A stretch of DNA of 64,000 nucleotides from Planctomycetota bacterium (lineage in GTDB: Bacteria > Planctomycetota > UBA1135 > GCA-002686595), in contig JAIOPM010000049.1 in assembly GCA_021413885.1 (NCBI GenBank), forward strand, positions 62,001-126,000, written 5' to 3'. The translations under genes were made by a program, and so were the position numbers. The number at the start of each line of letters is the position of its first letter. Within the stretch, counting starts at the first letter, position 1. Below, piece by piece: positions 28,168 through 36,703 of this stretch. Below the pieces are notes generated by a model. That model saw only the letters and a list, made by a program, of their open reading frames with translations. It did not search any database and was not told the DNA's origin.

Positions 28168-28549
28168 GCCGCGCTCGCGGCGACGGCGGGCGGCGAGCTC
28201 GGGCCGACTTCTTCGGGCGTGACGCGGCGCCCAGCTGCCGTTAGGGCAGTTCGGGGCGCCTCGATGGCCGAACCTGGCGTTCGGCGCTCAGGATTCTTGT
28301 CGAGTCCGGCCGGACGTCGCGCGACGCGCCCGCCGACCGGAAGACCTCCCGTTCACTGGAGATTATTGCCGTCACCACAGTGGTTTGGATCGGTTAGCTC
28401 CACCTGAGAGGCGCGCGTCGCGCCCACGTTCGGCAGCTGGGCATTGGCCTTGCACACAGCGCGGTGACCGTCTCTTCACATCGGAAAGCACGACTCGTGC
28501 GAAGTAGGTGATGCGAGACGGGTCTCGCAACTCGAACGGAGGTAACGAC
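28168..28549. other. long intergenic region before the sigma factor gene
   Basis: 382 bases with no credible gene. A 6-bp GC palindrome with a three-base loop lies at 28410-28424. The region probably carries the promoter and leader of the sigma gene, but no clear -35/-10 pair is seen and no known riboswitch is recognised. Confidence 0.4.
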
Positions 28550-29707
28550 GTGGCAGGCAAACTCATCTCCCACCGTGAACTGGACGCCAAGCTCGACGAG
28601 CTCGCGCTGGATCTTGGGAGCTTCGACGAGAACCTGAAGGCTCTCGCTCGCAAGCTCACGACCGGCGGCGTCCGGCTGGAAGTCACCGATCCGAGCACGT
28701 GGCGTCGCGCCACGGGCGAGCCTTCGAACTCCGCCAAGATCCCGCTGCGCCGCCAATTCCGCGTCGAGGTCGACTCGATCACCATCATGGGGCGCGAAGA
28801 GGAGGCGAAGCTCGCTCGACGAATCGAGTTGGCGCGCAAGCTGCTCGACCTCGCCTTGGAAGACGCCGGCCTCGACCGCGAGGACCTGATCGAAGGCGTC
28901 GGTCCGGGCGCGTTCACCGTCGCGACGACGAAGCCGTTCGGGGCTCAACTCCCGGCGACCGTCGGCCGGCGCTGGATGGAACTGCACGCGCTGCGCACCG
29001 AGATGGTCGAGCGCAACCTCTACCTCGTCCTGATCAACGTCGAGCGGTACTCCCACACGACCGCGAGTCAGAGCGACCTGATCCAAGAAGGCTGCGCGTC
29101 GCTGTTCCGCGCGGTCGACGGCTTCGACTGGAAGCGCGGGCTGCTCTTCCGCACGTACGCGGTTCACTGGCTCAACCAGGCGTTCCGCGCGCACCTCTAC
29201 AACTTCAGTCACACGGTGCGCGTGCCGGTGTACCTGCAGAAGGCCCTCAAGCACGTCAACGACGCCAAGGTGCGCCTCGGCGATCAGAAGGCCAGCGTGG
29301 AAGCGTTGGCCACCGAGTCCGGCCTCGGCGAGAACTTGGTCGCGGCCTCGATGTCGGCGGCGCGGTCGATCCGTTCGATGGACGCCTCGTTCGACGACCA
29401 GGAGGACGGAAGCAGATTGAAGGATTTGCTCGAGGTCCACGACGACGAGGGGCCGTACTCCCCGGCGATCGAGGACCACCAACTCGACGAGTCGCTCGAA
29501 GCGGCGTTGTCGACGCTCAGCAGCCGCGAGCGCTTGGTCGTGCAGAAGCGCTTCGGCCTCGGCGGCACCGGACGCGAGCACACGCTCGCCGAAGTCGCCG
29601 GCGAACTCGGCGTCAGTCTCGAACGCATCCGCCAGATCCAAGTGCGCGCGCTGAACAAGCTGCGTACCCCGCGTCTGCGCAAGGCGGTCGATCCGTTCCT
29701 GAACTGA
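28550..29707 (+). CDS. sigma70-family RNA polymerase sigma factor (non-ECF)
   Basis: 385 residues from the GTG at 28550, chosen because GGAGG lies seven bases upstream. Region 2 begins near 155 (MVERNLYLVLINVERYSH, SDLIQEGCASLFRAVDGFDW, FRTYAVHWLNQAFRAHL), region 3 follows VRVPVYLQKALKHV, and region 4 ends with ERLVVQKRFGLGG and VSLERIRQIQVRALNKL. It differs from RpoD at usually fixed spots (the RNLRLV, WWIRQA and RTIRIP segments), so it is an alternative factor. The N-terminal 110 residues are charged and unlike RpoD. No anti-sigma gene is adjacent. Confidence 0.85.
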   Translation: MAGKLISHRELDAKLDELALDLGSFDENLKALARKLTTGGVRLEVTDPSTWRRATGEPSNSAKIPLRRQFRVEVDSITIMGREEEAKLARRIELARKLLDLALEDAGLDREDLIEGVGPGAFTVATTKPFGAQLPATVGRRWMELHALRTEMVERNLYLVLINVERYSHTTASQSDLIQEGCASLFRAVDGFDWKRGLLFRTYAVHWLNQAFRAHLYNFSHTVRVPVYLQKALKHVNDAKVRLGDQKASVEALATESGLGENLVAASMSAARSIRSMDASFDDQEDGSRLKDLLEVHDDEGPYSPAIEDHQLDESLEAALSTLSSRERLVVQKRFGLGGTGREHTLAEVAGELGVSLERIRQIQVRALNKLRTPRLRKAVDPFLN

Positions 29708-29760
29708 TGCGACGCGCTCGGTCCGCCGGCCACGCGCCGCGCGGGCGGAGCAAGAACGAA

Positions 29761-29802
29761 AACGCGGCGTGCGGATCCGATCCGCGCGCCGCGTTCCTTT
29801 TT
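29761..29802. terminator. strong terminator between the sigma and ABC genes
   Basis: A 16-bp stem (29761-29776 with 29780-29795, one G-U pair) with a three-base loop is followed on the plus strand by CCTTTTT. Because the minus side also has a short T run, it may serve both convergent genes. Confidence 0.85.
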
Positions 29803-29812
29803 CAGGCCTGGA

Positions 29813-31369
29813 TCAGCTGCGCAGCCAGCGCACGAGCTCGACCAACTTCGGCGGTTGCCCGGTGCGCAGCACACCGATGCGGAAGATGCGGCCGGCGAAC
29901 CAGAGCGTGAACGCGACGGTCAGCGCGAGCAGGATCGACGTGCCGACGATCTCGAACATCGGCGGCGACGCCGCGGCTCGGTTCATCATCACGAACGGTG
30001 TGTAGATCGGGATCCACGACAGCACGGTCGCGAGCGTCCCGTTCGGATCCTTCGGGATGAACATCATCGTCATCAGCGGCACGATCATGATCAGCACGAC
30101 GGGCTGCATCATGTTCTGTGCTTCCTTCAGCGTGTTGCAGACGCTGCCGAGCGCGAGGAAGATCGCGCCGTAGAGCAGGTAGCCGAGCAGGAAGTAGACG
30201 ATGAAGGCCGGCAGGAGCCCGGACGTCTTCAAGACTTCCAGCAAGCTCGTCGCGATCTGAGCCTCGGGCCCCGAGTTGATCGTCAGGATCACGATCAGGA
30301 AGCCGAGCCACGCGCCGAGCATCGTCATGCCGACCGCGGCGATGCCGAGCAGCTTGCCGACCATCAGCTCCCAGGACGTGACCGAGGAGAGCAGCACCTC
30401 GATCAGGCGGTTCGACTTCTCCTCGATCGTGTTGTTCAGGAGCATCTGCGAGATCGAGAAGATCGAGATCCACAGCAGGTACACGAACCCCGCGGGCGCC
30501 CACTGCCGGATCTGGTCGGCGATGCTGACCTCTTCGGCGCCGGCCGCTTTCTTCGGATCGAAGCGAGCGAGCGGAACGTGCGTCTGCTGAACGGCCTCGA
30601 CCGTCTTGCCGTCCAGGCCTCGCGCGACGTACTCGACGCGGCGCTGTTCCTCGTTGATCGCGCGCTCGAGTTCCTCGCGCAGATCGCTGTCGGCCAAGTT
30701 CGTGCTCCAGAACTGCGCGCCGTCGCGGTCGACGTGCGCCTTGCGCTTCTCGTCCGGACGTTCGACGCGCTCGTCGACGTCCTTAGGGATGATCAGCGTT
30801 GCGAAGAGCTCGTCCTGCTTGCCTTCGACGGTGATCTTCTGTTCGCCGCGGAGATAGGGACGTAGCGCGTCCGCGATCGCCCCCGGCGCCGCGGACGAAT
30901 CGACGCCTTCGGGCGCCGGAACGCGGCGGAACGGACTGCGCGGCGCTTCGAACGGCGGCGCGTCGGGCTTGAGTCCGCCGGAGAGCCGCTGGAGCGCGAT
31001 CAGGCTTTTCGCACTGGCCTCGCTCATGTGCTCGGCGTCGACGTCGGACGTCTGGACGGCTTTGACCTGATCCAACTGCTCGGCGCTCGGGGCCTGCTTC
31101 GTCGCGGAGTACTTCGTCTCGTAACTCTGGAACTCGCGCGCGATCGCCTTCTCCTCGAGCCGCGCGAGCGCCGTCTCGATCGCCGAGTCGAACTTGCCCG
31201 ACTGGTCGACGACGACGAAGTTGCGCGTCGGCTTGACGCGTTCGAGCCAACTCTCGGCCTTGATGCTGATCGTGATCAGCACCGGGAAGACGCAGATGCC
31301 GATCCAAAAACCCTTGGTGCGGACGTTCTCGCCGTATTCGCGAGCCGCGACGAGCCACGCATTCCTCAC
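29813..31369 (-). CDS. ABC transporter permease, NatB-like
   Basis: A 518-residue ABC-2 type permease: an N-terminal membrane segment (about 23-40), a large extracytoplasmic domain (about 45-300), and five or six C-terminal membrane spans that begin with APAGFVYLLWISIFSISQML. The ENTIEEKSNR-type motif (LNNTIEEKSNRLIEVL) is typical of NatB-type exporters. Its start overlaps the stop of the ATPase gene (ATGA). Export of sodium, a drug or a peptide are all possible. Confidence 0.88.
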   Translation of the reverse strand: MRNAWLVAAREYGENVRTKGFWIGICVFPVLITISIKAESWLERVKPTRNFVVVDQSGKFDSAIETALARLEEKAIAREFQSYETKYSATKQAPSAEQLDQVKAVQTSDVDAEHMSEASAKSLIALQRLSGGLKPDAPPFEAPRSPFRRVPAPEGVDSSAAPGAIADALRPYLRGEQKITVEGKQDELFATLIIPKDVDERVERPDEKRKAHVDRDGAQFWSTNLADSDLREELERAINEEQRRVEYVARGLDGKTVEAVQQTHVPLARFDPKKAAGAEEVSIADQIRQWAPAGFVYLLWISIFSISQMLLNNTIEEKSNRLIEVLLSSVTSWELMVGKLLGIAAVGMTMLGAWLGFLIVILTINSGPEAQIATSLLEVLKTSGLLPAFIVYFLLGYLLYGAIFLALGSVCNTLKEAQNMMQPVVLIMIVPLMTMMFIPKDPNGTLATVLSWIPIYTPFVMMNRAAASPPMFEIVGTSILLALTVAFTLWFAGRIFRIGVLRTGQPPKLVELVRWLRS

Positions 31370-32295
31370 GACATCACCTCTTCCGCGTCTTCGGCGCCGA
31401 CGAGCTTCAAGAACACGTCGCGCAACGTCGGATCGCTGCGATCGAATGACTTCAAACTGATCCCGTTCTGGAAGCAGGCCGCGAGCACCTCATCCGCGTT
31501 CGCGCCCTCCGCGAGCGTGACCTCCCACTTGTCGTCCTTGGCCAAGGTCCGCAATCCGGTGACTCCATTCACGCGTCGCAACGCCTCCGGATTCACTTGG
31601 GTCTGGATCACGAGTCGGCGCGGCACGGTGCTGCGCGCCTCGGCGACGGTTCCGTCGAAGAGCCTGCGTCCGCGCGCGATCAGCACCAGGCGATCGCACA
31701 GGCGCTCGGCGTGCTCCATGATGTGCGTCGAGAAGACGATCGTCGTCCCGTCGCGTTGCAGGTCGCGGATCACTTCCTCGAGCACCTGCTGGTTGACCGG
31801 ATCGAGGCCCGAGAAGGGCTCGTCGAGGATCACGAACTCGGGCCGGTGCGCGATCGACGCCAGCACCTGGACCTTCTGGCCCATGCCCTTCGACAGCGCC
31901 TCGCACTTGCGATCCTTGAACTCACCGAGGCCGTACTTGTCGAGCAACTCGCCGGCGCGCACGCGCGCATCGCTCCGCTTCATGCCCTTCAACGACGCGA
32001 AGTACGCGATGATGTCGCGCCCGGTCATCTTCTTGTAGAGGCCCTTCTCCTCGGGCAGGTAGCCGATGCGATCGCGCACCTCGAGCGCCGACGAATGACC
32101 GAGGATCGAGATCGAACCTTCGGTCGGCTCGTAGATCGCGAGCGTCATGCGGATCGTCGTCGTCTTCCCCGCGCCGTTCGGCCCGAGGAATCCGTACACG
32201 CTTCCGCGCGGGACGGTCAGCGACAGCTCGTGCACCGCGGTGAAATCGCCGAAGGTCTTCTTCAGGCGGTCGAGAACCAAGACGGGTTCGCTCAT
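31366..32295 (-). CDS. ABC transporter ATP-binding protein, NatA-like
   Basis: A 309-residue ATPase: Walker A GPNGAGKTT (38-46), Q-loop region GYLPEEKGLYKKM, a signature ALSKGMGQK (a variant of LSGGQ), and Walker B VILDEPFSGLDP with the switch His in VFSTHIMEHAE. The C-terminal 80 residues form the regulatory extension common in ABC-2 exporters. It is upstream of, and coupled with, the permease. Confidence 0.93.
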   Translation of the reverse strand: MSEPVLVLDRLKKTFGDFTAVHELSLTVPRGSVYGFLGPNGAGKTTTIRMTLAIYEPTEGSISILGHSSALEVRDRIGYLPEEKGLYKKMTGRDIIAYFASLKGMKRSDARVRAGELLDKYGLGEFKDRKCEALSKGMGQKVQVLASIAHRPEFVILDEPFSGLDPVNQQVLEEVIRDLQRDGTTIVFSTHIMEHAERLCDRLVLIARGRRLFDGTVAEARSTVPRRLVIQTQVNPEALRRVNGVTGLRTLAKDDKWEVTLAEGANADEVLAACFQNGISLKSFDRSDPTLRDVFLKLVGAEDAEEVMS

Positions 32296-32561
32296 GGTGG
32301 GTGGGGGAACGCACGGGGCGCGCGAGCGAACGCACCGAACGAGAAGTCGTTGGTTGCGTCCACGCGGACGACGGCGAAGCGGGGATGGTATCGATGGGCC
32401 CGCGCACGCTCCAAATCCGTCGCTCGAACGCGCAGCAGTTGCTCAAAGTGCCGACTGCGCGCGCCGCGAGACGTTCAGGATGCCCGTGGGACCGGTTCGC
32501 GCGGCTGCAAGGCAAGGCTCGGACCGCGCTCGAGCTTTCACCGCGGCGCGACGTCCCTAGC

Positions 32562-33257
32562 ATGCAACGCATGTCCGATGCGATCCGAGAGACGCTGCGT
32601 GCCTTGCCTCACTTTCACGGCCTCGACCTCGAGCTCTTCGAACGCGTCGTCGTGTGCGCCGAGTCGCGCACCTTCGCGCGCGGCGACATGATCTTCCTGC
32701 ACGGCGAGGAAGCGCGAGCGTTCTTCGTCGTGCGCGCCGGCTCGGTGCGCGTCTACCGCGCGACCCCCGACGGCCGCGAACAGGTCGTGCACCATCTGCG
32801 CGCCGGACAGAGTTTCGCCGAGCCCGCGGTGCTCTCGCTCGGCCGCTATCCGGTCAACGCGATCGCGTTGGAGTCGCGGACCGAGCTCGTCGCGGTCGAC
32901 TCGCGTTTCGTCGAGCTCCTGAAGCAGGAACCGCGCCTCTCGGTCGCGATCGTCAGTTCGCTCTCGATGCGTTTGCTCGGCCTCGTCGAGCGCATCGAGG
33001 AACTCGCGATCACCAGCGCTCCCGCGCGCCTCGCGCACTACCTGTTGAAGTTGCCGGCGAAAGACGCCGACCGACACCTCGTGGTCCAACTCCCGCTCGC
33101 CAAGAAGGATCTCGCATCGCACTTGGCGATCGCGCCCGAGACGTTGTCGCGTTTGTTGCGTCGTTGGCAGGACCGCGGGTTGATCCGGTCGAAGGGCAAG
33201 ACGCTGGAGCTGCTCGACACGCGCATCCTGCTCGCGATCGCCGATCGCGACGAATGA
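32562..33257 (+). CDS. Crp/Fnr-family transcriptional regulator
   Basis: About 231 residues (start at 32562 or 32571). A cyclic-nucleotide-type beta-barrel (about 20-120; AFFVVRAGSVRVYR, AGQSFAEPAVLSLGRYPVNA) and a dimer helix lead to a winged helix. The recognition helix has E193, S196 and R197 (PETLSRLLRRW), the E-SR pattern that reads TTGA-type half-sites in FNR. Only one Cys (C32) is present, so no FNR iron-sulfur cluster; a DNR-like haem/NO sensor is the closest analogy. A matching palindrome lies 43 bases past its stop. Confidence 0.88.
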   Translation: MQRMSDAIRETLRALPHFHGLDLELFERVVVCAESRTFARGDMIFLHGEEARAFFVVRAGSVRVYRATPDGREQVVHHLRAGQSFAEPAVLSLGRYPVNAIALESRTELVAVDSRFVELLKQEPRLSVAIVSSLSMRLLGLVERIEELAITSAPARLAHYLLKLPAKDADRHLVVQLPLAKKDLASHLAIAPETLSRLLRRWQDRGLIRSKGKTLELLDTRILLAIADRDE

Positions 33258-33299
33258 GCGCCGTTCCAGGACGGTGCGCAGGTCGGAATCCGACGCGAC

Positions 33300-33313
33300 T
33301 TGACCGCGGTCAA
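33300..33313. promoter_or_regulatory. Crp/Fnr-type operator (TTGAC-N4-GTCAA)
   Basis: The 14 bases TTGACCGCGGTCAA form a perfect palindrome matching the FNR/DNR box, with the C in position 5 typical of DNR/NNR sites. It lies between the Crp/Fnr gene and the hemerythrin gene, 76 bases before the latter's ATG, at a distance suiting a class II activator site. Confidence 0.7.
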
Positions 33314-33388
33314 GGTGATTTTCGGTCGCGCGGTCGATGCTGGGTCCTGAGCGCTCGCGGAGAACCGAGCGCCGCACGGAGTCGACCC

Positions 33389-34012
33389 ATGAAGCCCACC
33401 GAAATCCTCTCTTCCGAACACCGCGTGATCGAAGTCGTCCTGGACGCGCTCGAGCGCATCGCCGCGGACGCGCGTCGCGATGCGCGGCTCGACGTCGAGT
33501 CCGCCAAGTCGGCGCTCACCTTCATCCGCAACTTCGCGGACCGTTGCCACCATGGCAAGGAAGAGGAGCGGCTCTTCGTCAAGCTCTACGAACGCGGGAT
33601 GCCGCGCGGCGTCGGTCCGATCGCGGTGATGCTCGACGATCACGAGGCCGGCCGGCGGCTGGTGCGCGAGATGGGCGCGGCCGTCGAGGCGTACGAACGC
33701 AGTGACTCCGCCGCGCTGCTGACTTTCGCCGACAAGGCGAACGAGTACGTCGAGCTGCTGCGCGATCACATCGGCAAGGAAGACGGCGTGCTCTTCCCGA
33801 TGGCCGAAGCGATGCTGCGCGACGAAGACCGCGTGCAGGTGCTCGCCGACTTCGCGACGTTCGAAGCCGCCGACATGGGCGCGGGCACGCACGAGGCGAT
33901 GGAGCAGATCGCGACGACGCTCGCTCAGCGCTTCCAGTTGACGCCGGTCTCCGAACGCGGCGCGGTGGCCGTCGGCGGTTGCTGCCACGGCGCGCACGGC
34001 AGCTGCAGCTAG
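33389..34012 (+). CDS. hemerythrin-domain protein with Cys/His-rich tail
   Basis: A 207-residue di-iron protein: H11, HHGKEEE with H55 and E59 nearby, H85 in LDDHEAG, and H127/E131 in DHIGKEDGVLFPM give the hemerythrin ligand set, as in oxygen- or NO-handling family members. The last 13 residues, GGCCHGAHGSCS, add three Cys and two His, a possible extra metal site. The TAG stop lies within the left arm of the palindromic element that follows. The upstream operator suggests control by the Crp/Fnr protein. Confidence 0.88.
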   Translation: MKPTEILSSEHRVIEVVLDALERIAADARRDARLDVESAKSALTFIRNFADRCHHGKEEERLFVKLYERGMPRGVGPIAVMLDDHEAGRRLVREMGAAVEAYERSDSAALLTFADKANEYVELLRDHIGKEDGVLFPMAEAMLRDEDRVQVLADFATFEAADMGAGTHEAMEQIATTLAQRFQLTPVSERGAVAVGGCCHGAHGSCS

Positions 34013-34174
34013 GAGCCCGTTGAAGAAGTCATTGCGGCGCGAAGCCGTCCGGCCGCGCCGGCTCTGCGTCGCACCGGCTCGGCGAATTCACGAATTCGCC
34101 TGCGCCGGCGTTCCTTGATCCGACGCAGCCGGACGACTTCTCGCTCGCAAGCACCTCTTCAACGGACTCCTAGG
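34010..34174. repeat. 165-bp MITE-like palindromic element
   Basis: Terminal inverted repeats of 17 bases (34010-34026 and 34158-34174) match at 16 positions. Inside are nested complementary pieces (GTCCGGC with GCCGGAC; CTGCGTCG with CGACGCAG) and a central 9-bp arm pair with two bases between (34081-34100). The centres coincide, so the whole element can fold as one long hairpin. It encodes no protein and starts within the hemerythrin stop codon. It may also end transcription. A smaller GAGCCC/GGGCTC hairpin follows at 34176-34196; from there to 34313 nothing else is seen. Confidence 0.65.
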
Positions 34175-34313
34175 AGCCCCGCGGCCGAGGGCTCTGGTGC
34201 GTAGACGACCGCTACGCTGGCGTTTTCGCGGGTAGTTTTCGGAAGGCGTCGGTCCGCTCGGCGGCCGACGCTCTCGAGCGCCGCCTTTTCACACCTTCGA
34301 ACGGCACCACGTC

Positions 34314-35852
34314 ATGCGCGTCGTCTTCCTCCAGAAGTACCTCCCGCAGGAGATGCTCGGCATCGCCTGCCTCTCGCGCACGCTCAAAGATGCGGGACAC
34401 GAAGTGCGCGTGCTCTTTCTGCCGGACCCGGAGTGGGAGACCAAACTCTTGGTCGCCAACCCGGGGCTGATCGCGTTCTCGCTGACGACCGGCGATCACC
34501 GCTTCTATCTGAAGGTCGCGGAGCGCGCGAAGGCGTTGACCGGCGCGCCGACGATTTTCGGCGGACCGCACCCGACGTTCGTGCCCGACATCGTGCTCGA
34601 CGACGCCGTCGACTTCGTCTGCCGCGGCGAGGGCGAGCGCGCGCTCCCCGAGCTCGCGACGCAGCTCGAGCTCCGCGACGATCCGTACTCGGTCGACAAC
34701 CTCTCCTACGCTCGCGACGGCGTGCGCATCGACAACGCGCTGCGGCCGCTCGCAGCGAGCCTCGACGGTCTCGGCTTTCCCGATCGCGACCCGATCTATT
34801 CGGCGGCGTCGATCTACCGCGAGTGCGATCGCAAGATCTTCCTGACGCAGCGCGGGTGCCTCTACAACTGCTCGTTCTGCTTCCACCACGCGTGGCGCGA
34901 CAAGCTCTACCACGCGAAGCCCAAGGAGTACCTGCGCAAGCGCTCGGTCCAGCACGTCCTCGAGGAGATCGATCGCGTGCGCTCGCTCTACCCGCTGAAG
35001 TTCATCCACTTCCTCGACGACATCTTCAACGTCGACGAGGAATGGCTCGCGGAATTCTGCGACGCGTATCCGAAGGCGATCGGGCTGCCGTTCGACGTGA
35101 TCCTGCGCACCAACCTGACCACGCGCGAGCACATGACCCAACTGAAGCGCGCGGGCTGCATCTCGGCGCGCCTCGCGTTCGAGGCCGCCAGCGATCGGGT
35201 GCGCAACAAGATCTACCGCAAGGGCACGTCGCTCGCCGATTTGAAGAACTCGTCGCGCTTCGTGAAGGACGAGGGCATTCGGCTGACGACGCTCAACTTG
35301 CTCGGCGCGCCGGGCGCGACGTTGCAGGACGAGCTGGCGACGTTGCAGCTCAACGTCGACTGCAAGGTCGATCACCCGCTGTGCAGTCTGCTCCAGCCCT
35401 ACCCCGAGACCGACATCAACGACATGACGCGCGACATGGGCTTCGCGGTCGATGCGTTCGATCGGTTCCCGGAGAAGTTCAATCGCACGACCTCGATCGC
35501 CTTCGAGCGGCGCCACGAGATCGAGAACCTGCACAAGCTCTTCCCGATCTTCGTGCGCTTCCCCGTCTTGATGCCTTTGGTCCGTCCGGCGATCAAGAGG
35601 CGCTCGCTGTCGAAGCTCTACCTCGCGCTGTACCTCTTGTGGACCGAGTACCTGGTCTGCGAGCAGAACCAGACCGTCGCGCAGGCGACCAAGACGGCGA
35701 GTTTCGGAACGTCGCCGCCGGTCGATCTTCTGCGCCGCGTGTCGGCGAAGACGGTTCTCAAGGTACGCGAGGCGCTCTTCGGCCGCCGCTTCTCCAAGCA
35801 ACGTCTCGCGTTGCAGATGGAAGAGGACACGATCGCGCACACGGGCGGCTGA
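34314..35852 (+). CDS. B12-binding-like radical SAM protein
   Basis: A 512-residue protein with an N-terminal cobalamin-binding-like Rossmann domain (about 1-130; GGPHPTFVPDIVL) that lacks the DxHxxG cobalamin ligand, and a radical SAM barrel with C182, C186 and C189 (RGCLYNCSFC). The LDDIFNVDEEW and RTNLTTREHM segments are typical of P-methylase/HpnJ-like and similar enzymes in lipid or polysaccharide modification. A glycosyltransferase follows after 137 bases with its own promoter. Confidence 0.88.
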   Translation: MRVVFLQKYLPQEMLGIACLSRTLKDAGHEVRVLFLPDPEWETKLLVANPGLIAFSLTTGDHRFYLKVAERAKALTGAPTIFGGPHPTFVPDIVLDDAVDFVCRGEGERALPELATQLELRDDPYSVDNLSYARDGVRIDNALRPLAASLDGLGFPDRDPIYSAASIYRECDRKIFLTQRGCLYNCSFCFHHAWRDKLYHAKPKEYLRKRSVQHVLEEIDRVRSLYPLKFIHFLDDIFNVDEEWLAEFCDAYPKAIGLPFDVILRTNLTTREHMTQLKRAGCISARLAFEAASDRVRNKIYRKGTSLADLKNSSRFVKDEGIRLTTLNLLGAPGATLQDELATLQLNVDCKVDHPLCSLLQPYPETDINDMTRDMGFAVDAFDRFPEKFNRTTSIAFERRHEIENLHKLFPIFVRFPVLMPLVRPAIKRRSLSKLYLALYLLWTEYLVCEQNQTVAQATKTASFGTSPPVDLLRRVSAKTVLKVREALFGRRFSKQRLALQMEEDTIAHTGG

Positions 35853-35952
35853 GCGGGGCGTCGCGAGCTCCACGGCGCAGTGCGCGCGCCCTTTTCGCGC
35901 CCTCGCCTCCCATAACGGCGTCACGGCGCGGTGCTTCCTCGGGCTCGGACTC

Positions 35953-35958
35953 TAGAAT
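35953..35958 (+). promoter_or_regulatory. -10 element TAGAAT for the glycosyltransferase gene
   Basis: CTCTAGAATC followed by TTCGCCCC repeats the context seen at 13400 and 42351. It is 32 bases before the ATG. The -35 is weak. Confidence 0.5.
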
Positions 35959-35989
35959 CTTCGCCCCTTCGCCCGATCGAAAGCCCCCC

Positions 35990-36676
35990 ATGCCGAAGCC
36001 CAAGGTCATCGCCGTCCTCCCCGCCTACAACCTCGAGAAATCGATCGCGGGGATCGTCGCGCGCACGAAACCGTTCGTCGACGTCGTGCTCGTCACCGCC
36101 GACGCAGCGAAAGACAAGACCGCGGAAGCGGCGCGCGCGGCCGGAGCGCACGTGCCCGAGCCCGAGATGATCCGCGGCAAGGGCTACGCGGTGATCAAGG
36201 GCATCGCGGAGGCGAAGAAACTCGGCGCCGACATCGTCATCCTGATGGACTCCGACGGTCAGCACTTGCCCGAGGAGATCCCGGTGATGATCCAGCCGCT
36301 GCTCGACGACGAAGCCGAGATGGTGGTCGGCTCACGCATGCTCGGCACGCTGCGCACGTCGACGATCAACAAGTTCGGCAACTTCGGGCTGAAGATCATC
36401 TCGTTCTGCGTGACGTTCAAATGGATGACCGACACCGAGTCGGGGTTCCGCGCGTTCAAGGCGAAGAACCTGTGGGAGCTGCGCTTGGTGTCGCGCGGTT
36501 ACGAGATCGAGAGCGAGCTCCTGTTGCGCGCGCTCAACAAAGATTGGCGCATCAAGGAAGTGCCGATCAACGTGCCGTTCGCCGTGCCGGGCGTCACGGT
36601 GTGGGACGGCGTCAAGGTCGGCTGGTTCAAGGTGAAGGCGGGCGTGTTGCTCAAGCTCGGCAAAGAACCCGTCTGA
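35990..36676 (+). CDS. glycosyltransferase family 2
   Basis: A 228-residue cytoplasmic GT-A enzyme of dolichyl-phosphate mannose synthase type: VLPAYNLEKSI at the start, the metal-binding DSDGQH near 84-89, GSRMLG near 106-111 and a GFRAFKAKNLWEL acceptor-side motif. It has no membrane segments. It probably transfers a sugar to a lipid or glycan. Its neighbour upstream is a radical SAM protein. Confidence 0.88.
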   Translation: MPKPKVIAVLPAYNLEKSIAGIVARTKPFVDVVLVTADAAKDKTAEAARAAGAHVPEPEMIRGKGYAVIKGIAEAKKLGADIVILMDSDGQHLPEEIPVMIQPLLDDEAEMVVGSRMLGTLRTSTINKFGNFGLKIISFCVTFKWMTDTESGFRAFKAKNLWELRLVSRGYEIESELLLRALNKDWRIKEVPINVPFAVPGVTVWDGVKVGWFKVKAGVLLKLGKEPV

Positions 36677-36703
36677 GCGCTCCACGCACTCGGTCCGTTC
36701 GTA

